From positions 1 to 64,000 of the forward strand of contig DASUUK010000034.1 of assembly GCA_036374135.1 (NCBI GenBank): a DNA stretch of 64,000 bases. The letters run 5' to 3'. Both the position numbers and the translations under genes were made by a program. Shown in pieces: positions 33,394 to 41,679 of the stretch. Source of the stretch: Euzebyales bacterium. Lineage in GTDB: Bacteria > Actinomycetota > Nitriliruptoria > Euzebyales > JAHELV01. Under the pieces are notes generated by a model. It was not told the origin of the DNA. It worked only from the letters and a program-made list of their open reading frames with translations, and did not search any database. The first letter of the stretch is position 1; each line of letters opens with the position of its first letter.

Positions 33394-36300
33394 ATGCACG
33401 CCGAGCGGCTCGACACGTTGACCGTCCTGTTCACCGACATCGTCGAGTCGACCAGGCTGCGGACCACACTGGGCGAACGCGACGCCGAGGACGTCCTGAC
33501 GCGTGCCGAGGTCGTGCAGGCCGACGTGATCAGATCCGAGCGAGGCAGGATCGTCAAGGGGCTCGGCGATGGGATCCTGGCGGTGTTCCCGGCCGCCGAC
33601 CACGCGCTCCGCGCGGCCGGCCGGCTGGCCGCGCGTCTCGATGCGCTCGCCGAACGCGTCGATGTGCCGATCGACGCACGCGTGGGCGTGAGCGCGGGCG
33701 ATGTCCGTGAGACCGACGATGACGTCTCCGGCACACCCGTCATCGAAGCGGCACGGTTGGTGGCCGCGGCCGACGACGGGGAGATCCTGGTCGCCGACGT
33801 CGTCCGCGCGCTGGCGGGCTCGTGGTCACAGCATCCGTTGCGTGATCGCGGACCCCGCACGCTCAAAGGCCTGGGCACGCCCATCCACTGCTGGGCGCTG
33901 GACTGGCGGCGGCTACCGCCGCCACCTGCGCCGGACACCGGGTTGGTGGTGGACGACGAGTTCCCGTTCGTCGGTCGGCGAGGCGAGCTGGCCGTGCTCG
34001 AGGACGCATGGCGGGCGGCGCGGGACGGGCGGCGGCGCGCCGTGCTGCTCGGCGGTGAGCCCGGCGCCGGCAAGACACGGGTCGCAGTGGAGATGGCGCG
34101 CCGCGTGGTCGACGACGGCGGGCTGGTGCTCGCCGGCCGGTGCGAGCGCCATGCGACGACGCCGCTCGAACCGCTCCAGCACGTGGCGGCGTCCTATGTC
34201 ACCGAGGTCGACCGCTCCATCGTCGCGGCGGACGCGGGCGTGTTCGCTCCGGAGCTGGCCCGCCACATCGCAGCCCTGGGCTTCCTCGCCGATGACCCCG
34301 GTCCACGGGACGCGGACCAGGACGCCGAGCGGTTCCGCCTGTTCACGGGGCTGACGAACCTCCTCCGAAATGCGGCGCGACGCACGCCTGTGCTGATCGT
34401 CGTGGACGACCTGCAGTGGGCCGACGCCATGAGCGCGGCGCTGCTCGAGCATCTGCTGCGTGTCCCGGATCTCGGCGCGGCCTGTCTGATCGCGACGTAC
34501 CGCGATGTCCCGACCGGTGGAAGGCAGGTCACGACCGGCGCGCTCGAACGACTTCCGGGCGTCACCGCTCTGCGCCTGGAAGGGCTGCCCACTCCGACGA
34601 TCGCCGACCTCGTATCGCGGTCCAATTCGAGCCTCGACGCCGAGAAGTTGTGGGAACGTACGCGCGGGCACCCGTTCTTCGCCGTCGAGCTGATACGCCG
34701 CGCGCGCGCCGGAGGCGGCGACACGGGCGTGCCGACGTCAGTCCGGGATCTCGTGACGGAGCGTACGACGCATCTGCGCGACGACACGACCCGGCTCCTG
34801 ACCATCGGCGCCCTGGTCGGGCACGGGTTCGACCTGCAACTGGTCGCCCGCGTCGCCGGCCTCGACAGCGCCGCCGCGCTCGAAGCCGCCGAGGAGGCGG
34901 TCGCCGCCCGAATGTTGTTGGAGGTGTCGGGTGACCCGGAGAGGTTCCAGTTCAGCCACGCCCTGATCGCCGACACGTTGGCGACACGTCCGTCCGCCGC
35001 GCGCGTCACCCGCCTGCACGCGACGATTGCGGACGTCCTCCGCGCGGATGGAGCACCCGGGACGGAGGTGGCCGCCCACATGCTGCGGGCGGCGCCGCTG
35101 CTCGGCGTCGACACGGCGGTCGGAGCGGCCCGCGACGCCGCCCGGACCGCGCTGACCGCCGGCGAGCCGGACCAGGCCGCAGCGGTGCTCGAGCATGCGC
35201 TGCGCGTCGATCTCTCGGCGATGCCACAGCTGCGCGCGGGACTGCACATCGAGCTGGGTGAGTGCCTGAACCACGCGTCGCGTCTGGCCGAGGCCGTCCC
35301 CCACTTCGAGGAGGCCGCTCGCCTGGCTGACCAGGAGGGACGGTTCGACCTGTTGTCCCGTGCGGCGCTGCGCTGCTGGGGCGGCAATCCGTGGGTGGAT
35401 AACGCCGATGACACCGCGCAGCGCCTGCTGCGACTGGCGATCAGCCGGTGCCCGCCCACGGACGAGGACCGCCGCGCGGCGCTGCAGGCTGGTCTCGCCG
35501 CGTTCTCGATCTTCACCGCCGGGCTGGCCGAGCGCGACCGCATCACCGCCGACGCCGTGGCCCGCGCCCGTGTTTCGGGTGATCCGGCGCTGCTCGCCAC
35601 CGTGCTGGTCGCGCGACACGTCGCCATCACGGCACCACTCGCCATCGATCAGCTTGACGAGGTCCGTCGTGAGCTCGGCGCGACCGCGACAGCGGTGCCG
35701 CTGGCCGTGGCACCGGGTGACCTGGTCGGGATCTCGTCCGCTGACTTCTGGCGAGCCGACGGCGCCGCCTACCGCGAGGCTGCGGCGTCGTTCGATCTGT
35801 CCGACCCGCGGCTCGCGGCGGGGGACGCCACCGTCGGGACACAGTTGGCGGCCTGTGTGGCGTTGCTTGACGGGCGGACGGCTGACGCCCGCAAGCTCGC
35901 CGACCACGCGCTGGAGGTCGGAGCCTGGGGCGACGCGTCGGTCGGCAACCACGGATGGCAGCTGCTGCTGGCCGACTGGCTCGACGGTCGGGTCGCTGAC
36001 TCGCGGGAGCGCGCGGTGGCCGCCTACGAGCGGTACGGGGGGCAGCCGATGCGGCTGACGCTGGCATGGGTCGAGGCCGACGCGGGCGCAGACGGCGCGG
36101 CCCGCGCGCTGCTCGAGCGTGTGCGTAGAGAGAGGTTGGCCCGGCTGCCTGAGCTGTTCCTCGGGACCATCGGGCTGGCGGCCGGCGCAACCGCCGTCGT
36201 CACGCTTGGCGACCGTGACTGGGCCGCGCCGTTCATCGACGCCATCGAGCCGGTGCGCCACCTGATGTCAGGAGTGCCGTGGGCGCCGTTCCCGGCCGGC

Positions 36301-36549
36301 GCGTTCTACAGCGGCATGTTGCACGGCCTCCTGGGCGAGGCGCGCACGGCGGACGACTGCTTCGAGCAGGCCCGCGAACTGCATGAGCGCATGCGGGCAC
36401 CGGCCTACCTCGCGCTCGGCGATGCCGCGCACGGCCGCATGCTGCTCGACCACGACCCTGCGCGCGCCAATCGGCTGCTCGCATCGGCCGACGAGTTCGC
36501 TCGCGACATGGGTCTCCGCGGGATCCTCGACATCGCCACCGTCACGTGA
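33394..36549 (+). CDS. Adenylate/guanylate cyclase-domain protein with AAA/STAND ATPase and TPR-like region
   Basis: A 1051-aa regulatory protein. Residues 5-170 form a class III nucleotide cyclase homology domain: TVLFTDIVEST (Asp15) and GDGILAVF (Asp59) are the metal sites. The transition-state Asn of V-N-x-A-A-R is replaced (GTPVIEAARL, Ile117; Arg121 remains), so catalysis is doubtful. Residues 193-450 form a STAND-type ATPase with Walker A GGEPGAGKTR (220-229) and Walker B LIVVDDLQWAD. The rest is helical, TPR-like repeats up to the C-terminus. No helix-turn-helix is seen, unlike MalT-like relatives. Such proteins are common actinobacterial signalling proteins; the ligand is unknown. Confidence 0.85.
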   Translation: MHAERLDTLTVLFTDIVESTRLRTTLGERDAEDVLTRAEVVQADVIRSERGRIVKGLGDGILAVFPAADHALRAAGRLAARLDALAERVDVPIDARVGVSAGDVRETDDDVSGTPVIEAARLVAAADDGEILVADVVRALAGSWSQHPLRDRGPRTLKGLGTPIHCWALDWRRLPPPPAPDTGLVVDDEFPFVGRRGELAVLEDAWRAARDGRRRAVLLGGEPGAGKTRVAVEMARRVVDDGGLVLAGRCERHATTPLEPLQHVAASYVTEVDRSIVAADAGVFAPELARHIAALGFLADDPGPRDADQDAERFRLFTGLTNLLRNAARRTPVLIVVDDLQWADAMSAALLEHLLRVPDLGAACLIATYRDVPTGGRQVTTGALERLPGVTALRLEGLPTPTIADLVSRSNSSLDAEKLWERTRGHPFFAVELIRRARAGGGDTGVPTSVRDLVTERTTHLRDDTTRLLTIGALVGHGFDLQLVARVAGLDSAAALEAAEEAVAARMLLEVSGDPERFQFSHALIADTLATRPSAARVTRLHATIADVLRADGAPGTEVAAHMLRAAPLLGVDTAVGAARDAARTALTAGEPDQAAAVLEHALRVDLSAMPQLRAGLHIELGECLNHASRLAEAVPHFEEAARLADQEGRFDLLSRAALRCWGGNPWVDNADDTAQRLLRLAISRCPPTDEDRRAALQAGLAAFSIFTAGLAERDRITADAVARARVSGDPALLATVLVARHVAITAPLAIDQLDEVRRELGATATAVPLAVAPGDLVGISSADFWRADGAAYREAAASFDLSDPRLAAGDATVGTQLAACVALLDGRTADARKLADHALEVGAWGDASVGNHGWQLLLADWLDGRVADSRERAVAAYERYGGQPMRLTLAWVEADAGADGAARALLERVRRERLARLPELFLGTIGLAAGATAVVTLGDRDWAAPFIDAIEPVRHLMSGVPWAPFPAGAFYSGMLHGLLGEARTADDCFEQARELHERMRAPAYLALGDAAHGRMLLDHDPARANRLLASADEFARDMGLRGILDIATVT

Positions 36550-36571
36550 GCGACGTCGGCCGGGCTCGCCG

Positions 36572-36752
36572 TCACACGAGCGTGGCGAACACGACGACGT
36601 TGTCGTCGTAGCTCCGGCGAACGACCCCCGCACGTGATCAGCCGCAGGGTCGCCCCGTCGGTCGGACCGTAGACCGCGTCCGTGGGGAATGCGTCCTTGG
36701 AATGTTGTTCGACTCGATCGACCGTGAACCTCGCGGGTGCCCGGGCGCTCAC
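36572..36752 (-). pseudogene. Sortase C-terminal remnant
   Basis: Read from a GTG at 36752, FTVDRVEQHSKDAFPTDAVY and GPTDGATLRLITCGG are the C-terminal part of a class E/F-type sortase, including the catalytic Cys of the T-L-T-C-like motif (LITCGG). The expected final strand YDDNVVVFATLV, followed by a stop at 36572, is present but in a different frame, so a frameshift lies a few codons after the Cys. The N-terminal two thirds, including the catalytic His, are absent; the neighbouring gene's stop lies 15 bases from the GTG. No intact sortase is in the window. Confidence 0.75.
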
Positions 36753-36767
36753 GCGACGGCGGGCGGT

Positions 36768-37100
36768 CTAACCGCTGTCGGAGCCTGCGAGCAGCCGGTC
36801 GACCCACCACAGCAGCACTGCGACCACGACGAGGTTGATGAGCTGGGTCCGCGCAGTGCCGGCGGCCTGTGATGTCGCGTCGCGGGCGCGCGACGCGGTG
36901 GCACCTGCCCAGTCGGTGGCGTGTCCGATGGTCTCCGACGACGCGCGGCGCGCGCGTTCGGCGTAGACGGGGATCTCCTGCGCGGCGGGCTGCAGCGCCA
37001 GCCACCGGCCCGTCGCCGTCACGAGATCGTTGAGCGCGCCCGCGAGATGACCGCCCGCCGACGTGACCGTGGGCGTTGATCCCGGCAATCGTAGCGCCAT
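36768..37100 (-). CDS. Small C-terminally anchored membrane protein
   Basis: A 110-aa protein with an amphipathic helical body (residues 15-80) and one membrane segment near the C-terminus (LINLVVVAVLLWWVDRLL, residues 87-104). AAGGAGAAGCACAC gives a good ribosome site before the ATG at 37100. The N-terminal helical part lacks charge clusters or motifs I can name. It sits just upstream of the sortase remnant on the same strand. Function unknown. Confidence 0.7.
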   Translation of the reverse strand: MALRLPGSTPTVTSAGGHLAGALNDLVTATGRWLALQPAAQEIPVYAERARRASSETIGHATDWAGATASRARDATSQAAGTARTQLINLVVVAVLLWWVDRLLAGSDSG

Positions 37101-37330
37101 GTGTGCTTCTCCTTCTCACGTTGCGGGTGCCACTGTTCCCATCGCGACACCGACGATGCGTGTCACGTGGCCCGCGGGCCACCGACGTCGGTGCGTACTC
37201 TTGGAGCCGACCACGTCACGGCCGACCGCATGTGAGGTGACCGATGGTGAGCAGGCGCACGATCCCGCAACGTCTCTCGTCCGGCACGCCGGTCGCGGTG
37301 CGGTCGCCGCGTCGGGGATAGTCGCACATC

Positions 37331-38599
37331 ATGCCCCCGTTGCCTCGCATCCTGGCGATCATGGGTTCCGGCGAGACCGCGCCCACGATGGTCACGGTGC
37401 ACAAGGAACTGCTGGCACAGCTTCCCGCGGACGTGCCAGCCGTGCTGATCGAAACCCCGTACGGATTCCAGGAGAACGCCGACGAGATCAGTGAACGGGC
37501 CGTCGGGTACTTCGCGCACAACGTCGGACGCGACATCACGCCGATCGGGTTGCGTTCGTCCGACGGCGACATGACCGTCGCGACCGAGACGGCGCGGCTG
37601 CAGACCGCCGGCTACGTCTTCGCGGGACCGGGCAGTCCGACCTATGCGCTGCAGCAGTGGCGCGGCTCGGCGTTCGCCGACGTCGTCGCCGACAAGCTGC
37701 GCACCGGTGGTGTCGTCGTGTTCGCCAGCGCCGCCGCGGTCGGGCTCGGGCGCGCGGCCGTACCCGTCTACGAGATCTACAAGGTCGGGCAGGCGCCCCA
37801 CTGGGTCGACGGGTTGGACCTGCTCGGGGTCGCCGGCATCGACGCCGCCGTCATCCCACACTTCGACAACGCCGAGGGCGGCACCCACGACACGCGGTTC
37901 TGCTACCTGGGCGCGCGCCGCCTGGCGCAGATGGAGGGTCAGCTCGACGCGGGCACGTACGTGCTGGGCGTCGACGAGCACACGGCGCTGATCCTCGACC
38001 TCGATGCGGACGCGGCGACGGTGCGTGGCCGCGGCGGTGTCACCGTCCGACGGGACGGGGTTGTCCTGCGCACCATTCCGAGCGGTGCGCAGATGCCGCT
38101 CGGGTCGCTCACGACGGAGCAGGCGGGCCCGCTGTCCGTCGATCTGACCAGGCACGCCGAACCCGGGGGTGACGGCGCCGCTGACGGCGACCGCGACGCA
38201 GCGACGATGACATTGACCGAGCGGGCCAAGGCGGCTGCACGCGCGTTCGATGCCGCGCTCGGGCGGGGGGACGGCGCGGAGGCCGCCGGGGCGATCCTCG
38301 AGCTCGAGGCCGCGATCGCCTCGTGGTCGGCCGACACCACCCAGACCGACGAGGGCGACCGCGCGCGCGAGACGTTGCGCGGTCTGATCGTGCGGCTCGG
38401 CGCCGCCGCCGCGGACGGCCTGACCGATCCGACCGCTCGGATCGCTGGGATGATCGACGCGGTCGTCGATGCGCGCGACCGGCTGCGCGACCGGCGTGAC
38501 TTCGCCTTGGCCGACCTGTTGCGGGACGCGGCCGACGCAGCCGGGATCGAGCTGCGCGACACACCCGAGGGAACGGTCTGGCGGTCCGTCAACCGCTGA
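37331..38599 (+). CDS. S51 peptidase/cyanophycinase-like protein with CysRS-type C-terminal tail
   Basis: A 422-aa two-part protein. Residues 1-230 are like Type-1 glutamine amidotransferase/peptidase S51 proteins: ILAIMGSGETAPTM at the start, a GPGSPTYALQQW loop, a Ser-containing turn VVFASAAAVGLG (Ser133, where S51 members have their nucleophile in GTSAGA), and IPHFDNAEGG. The C-terminal 40 residues (RLRDRRDFALADLLRDAAD and GIELRDTPEGTVW) match the end of cysteinyl-tRNA synthetase, the region following the DALR domain. Residues 280-380 are helical. The nucleophile turn lacks the Gly before Ser and after it, so hydrolase activity is uncertain. It overlaps the convergent lycopene cyclase gene by 11 bases. 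Confidence 0.75.
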   Translation: MPPLPRILAIMGSGETAPTMVTVHKELLAQLPADVPAVLIETPYGFQENADEISERAVGYFAHNVGRDITPIGLRSSDGDMTVATETARLQTAGYVFAGPGSPTYALQQWRGSAFADVVADKLRTGGVVVFASAAAVGLGRAAVPVYEIYKVGQAPHWVDGLDLLGVAGIDAAVIPHFDNAEGGTHDTRFCYLGARRLAQMEGQLDAGTYVLGVDEHTALILDLDADAATVRGRGGVTVRRDGVVLRTIPSGAQMPLGSLTTEQAGPLSVDLTRHAEPGGDGAADGDRDAATMTLTERAKAAARAFDAALGRGDGAEAAGAILELEAAIASWSADTTQTDEGDRARETLRGLIVRLGAAAADGLTDPTARIAGMIDAVVDARDRLRDRRDFALADLLRDAADAAGIELRDTPEGTVWRSVNR

Positions 38600-39821
38600 C
38601 CGCCGCCGGCAGCACGAGCGGACCGAGGCGGCGCCACGCGCCGTCCGCGACGACCGCGCGCACCACCCGGCGTCGGACGTCAGCCGGGACCCGTGCCATC
38701 AGCGCGATCATCGTGCGGTGCAGCCGCAGCGGCGAGGCGGTACGGGAGACGTACGAACGCCAGTCGGATGCGGGTAGCGCAAAGAACCCGGCGAAGAACG
38801 CCCGTGTCTGGCGAGCGTCCAGCGTCAGCAGGACGTCGAGCCCGAACCGGTACAACGCGTCGCGCCGCAGGTCGTCATGGCTCCACACCGCGCGGTGACC
38901 GGCACGGGCGGTGGCGTGGAGGTCGGCGCCGCCGGACAACGCCGTGCGCAGCACGGCAGCGAGCGCGGGCGCACGTTGCAGCGCCGTGGCGACGTGGTAG
39001 CCGGTCGCCGGATGGATCATGCCGGCCGCCGAACCGAACGCGACGGCGGGACCCGATCGCGCCACCGGAGCGTCCATGGGGAAGGCCACACGCTCGGTCG
39101 CCAGCACGTCGGTCGCCGTGCACCCGAGGTGCGCGAGCCGCTGCTCCAGGCGTCGGCGCAGCAGCCCCAGGGGTACCGCCGGACGCCCTGCCAGTGAGGT
39201 CTCCTCGACCAGCCACGTGCCGTCACCGAGATCCATCGCGTAGAGGAACGTCGGAGGGTCGTCGTCGCCGAAGGCACTGGCATCGAGATCCATCAGGCAC
39301 ATCGTGCCGTGTGGGATCGGTGGCCGGTCGAACCGCGCGACGATCCCGAACGCCGTCTGGTACGCCAGCCCAGCCGCCTGTGTGCGCCCGGCGAACCGCG
39401 GATGACCCGTCGCGTCGATGACCGCCCGTGCCGCCAGCCGCTCCCCCGCCGTCGTCGTGACGACCAGGCGGTCGCCGGCGGTCACCAGTTCCCTCGCGCG
39501 GCCGGCGGTCGTCGTCGCGTCACGGGCGCGGTCGGTCAGCGTCGTACGCAGGCGGTCGTTGTCGATCAGCGCATAGGTACGGCCGACTGGACGCAGCGCC
39601 GGCTGTGACGTGCGCACGAGCACGGTGTCCCACTGATGTCCCGCGACGGTCGGGAACCCCGCCGCGCCGAGCTCGTCGAGCCAGGCCCCGTAGGTCTGCG
39701 TCCACGTCGCGTGGGGCGCCGGTGCCAACAGGTGCACGCCGAGGCCGGCCTGCACGCACGCGGCGGCAGCGGCCCTGCCGGCCGGGCCCGCGCCCAGTAC
39801 CAGCACGTCGCTCGCTGCCAC
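38589..39821 (-). CDS. Lycopene beta-cyclase (CrtL type)
   Basis: A 410-aa flavoprotein-like cyclase. The N-terminal dinucleotide motif VLVLGAGPAGRAAAAAC is at residues 6-22, TYGAWLDELG corresponds to the cyclase motif after the FAD fold, VIDATGHPRF follows, FLYAMDLG is the conserved F-L-Y-x-M/F motif, and GMIHPATGYHVATAL is the late cyclase motif. The enzyme would convert lycopene to gamma- or beta-carotene; it is not a membrane protein in this class. No other carotenoid gene (crtB, crtI, crtE) is in the window. The stop overlaps the convergent S51-like gene. The start region reads MAASDVLVLGAG with ATG at 39821, ribosome site CGGAAGCGGTGTGGC. Confidence 0.85.
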   Translation of the reverse strand: MAASDVLVLGAGPAGRAAAAACVQAGLGVHLLAPAPHATWTQTYGAWLDELGAAGFPTVAGHQWDTVLVRTSQPALRPVGRTYALIDNDRLRTTLTDRARDATTTAGRARELVTAGDRLVVTTTAGERLAARAVIDATGHPRFAGRTQAAGLAYQTAFGIVARFDRPPIPHGTMCLMDLDASAFGDDDPPTFLYAMDLGDGTWLVEETSLAGRPAVPLGLLRRRLEQRLAHLGCTATDVLATERVAFPMDAPVARSGPAVAFGSAAGMIHPATGYHVATALQRAPALAAVLRTALSGGADLHATARAGHRAVWSHDDLRRDALYRFGLDVLLTLDARQTRAFFAGFFALPASDWRSYVSRTASPLRLHRTMIALMARVPADVRRRVVRAVVADGAWRRLGPLVLPAAVSG

Positions 39822-40056
39822 ACCGCTTCCGTTCGTCGACCCTGCCGGCGCGCCACGCTACATCGTGGGTCCGCCGCGGATCCGACTCCCCACGGGCGCC
39901 GATGACGTCACCGGTGCCTGGCGACGGCGCCCGCGTCGTCGGCACACATGACGAGCGACGAGTGCGACGGTGAGGTGATCGTGGTGGGGCTGCCGGGTAC
40001 AAGGTGCTGGCACCGGATCCGACCCCCGGTCACACACAACCCACGCAGGAGCCATC

Positions 40057-41679
40057 ATGAAGCCCGCCGATCTATACGCCCGGTACGACGTCATGCGGGA
40101 AGCCGTCATCGATCTGCAGCAGGCCGACACCGTCCAGCGGCTGTGGGACCGTGACGCCGGCGTGTTCAGCGATGATGCCGACGTTCAGAACGAGATCGCG
40201 CAGCGGCTCGGTTGGCTCGACGTCGCCGGTGGCGACCCCGCGTGGAACGCGCCGTTGGATGACCTCGCCGCAGGTGTCGACGCCGACGGGATCGACCGCG
40301 TGGTGGTCGCCGGCATGGGCGGCTCCAGCCTCGCGCCGGACGTGTTCTCACGCGTGTTCGCCGACGCGTCGGCGCGCACGCTGGTCGTGCTCGACTCCAC
40401 CCATCCCGACGTGGTGGACAAGGTCCTGCCGTCCGACGACCTGGACTCGACGCTGGTCATCGCCTCGTCGAAGTCCGGCACCACCGCCGAGACCCGGGCG
40501 TTCGCCCTGTACGCCGAGCGGCACGTGCCGAGCACCCGCAACCTGGTCGCCATCACTGATCCGGGCAGCAACCTCGACAAGGAGGCGACGGTGCGCGGCT
40601 GGCGGGCGGTGTTCCGCAACCCGACCGACATCGGCGGGCGCTACAGCGCGTTGTCGTTGTTCGGCATGGTGCCGGCCAGGCTGCTCGGCGTCGACGTCGG
40701 CGCCATCTGGCGGTCGGGGCAGTCGATGCTCACCGCCTGCGGGCCATCCCAGACCGGCGCCGACAACCCCGCACTGATGCTCGGGGCGTTCATGGGCGGC
40801 TTCGCCCGTTCGGGCCGGGACAAGCTGACGATCCTGACATCGCCCGTGCTGGCGAGCCTCGGTGACTGGCTCGAGCAGCTCATCGCAGAGTCGACCGGCA
40901 AGCAGGGCACCGGCATCGTGCCCGTCGTCGGTGAGCCGGTCGCGTCACCGCTGGTGTACGGCGACGACCGCGCATTCGTCGTGATCGACCACGCCGCCGA
41001 TCCCGTACCGGGCATCGAGGCGCTCGAGGACGCCGGGCTGCCCGTCTTCCGCATCACGCTCGACGACCGGTACGCCCTCGGTGGCGAGTTCGTGCGATGG
41101 GAGATGGCCACGGCACTGGCCGGGGTGTTGCTTGGCATCGACCCGTTCGACCAGCCGAACGTCGCGGAGAGCAAGCGCAACACCAACGACGTGCTCGCCG
41201 AGGTGGCCGCCGGAACGGCGTTGCCCGACCCGGAGGACGGCGACCTCGGGAAGCTGCTGGACTCGATCGGGCCCGGTGACTACTTCAGCATCCAGTCGTA
41301 CCTGCCACCGGACCGCAAGGTCGCCGCGGGTCTGACCGAGCTGCGCATGATCGTGCGTGACAGCCTGCGGGTGGCCACGACGGCGGGCTGGGGTCCGCGG
41401 TTCCTCCACTCGACCGGTCAGCTGCACAAGGGTGGACCGAACTCGGTCGTCGTGCTCCAACTCGTCGACGTGCCCGCCGGGGACGTCGAGATCCCGACCG
41501 AGGATCACGGCTTCGCAACGCTGATCAGGGCGCAGGCGCTGGGCGACCTCCGCAGTCTGCGATCGCACCACCGCCGGGTGATCCAGCGCAGGGTGAAGGG
41601 TCCCGAGGACATCGTCCGCGTGCTCGGCGATGCCCGTGCGCACCTGCACAAGCCCATGCCCCGCAGTGACTCGATCTGA
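40057..41679 (+). CDS. pgi: Glucose-6-phosphate isomerase
   Basis: A 540-aa phosphoglucose isomerase of the longer, PGI half of Tal-PGI fusion type. VVVAGMGGSSLAPDVFS is the phosphate-binding region, VIASSKSGTTAETRAF the sugar isomerase (SIS) signature, and AESKRNTNDVLAE plus FLHSTGQLHKGGPNS contain late active-site residues. Cytosolic; reversible Glc6P to Fru6P conversion, which links to glycogen synthesis via the GlgC-GlgA pair 4 kb away. CGCAGGAGCCATC gives the ribosome site. The end overlaps the next gene's GTG by 14 bases, so the two are co-translated. Transaldolase is not adjacent. Confidence 0.93.
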   Translation: MKPADLYARYDVMREAVIDLQQADTVQRLWDRDAGVFSDDADVQNEIAQRLGWLDVAGGDPAWNAPLDDLAAGVDADGIDRVVVAGMGGSSLAPDVFSRVFADASARTLVVLDSTHPDVVDKVLPSDDLDSTLVIASSKSGTTAETRAFALYAERHVPSTRNLVAITDPGSNLDKEATVRGWRAVFRNPTDIGGRYSALSLFGMVPARLLGVDVGAIWRSGQSMLTACGPSQTGADNPALMLGAFMGGFARSGRDKLTILTSPVLASLGDWLEQLIAESTGKQGTGIVPVVGEPVASPLVYGDDRAFVVIDHAADPVPGIEALEDAGLPVFRITLDDRYALGGEFVRWEMATALAGVLLGIDPFDQPNVAESKRNTNDVLAEVAAGTALPDPEDGDLGKLLDSIGPGDYFSIQSYLPPDRKVAAGLTELRMIVRDSLRVATTAGWGPRFLHSTGQLHKGGPNSVVVLQLVDVPAGDVEIPTEDHGFATLIRAQALGDLRSLRSHHRRVIQRRVKGPEDIVRVLGDARAHLHKPMPRSDSI

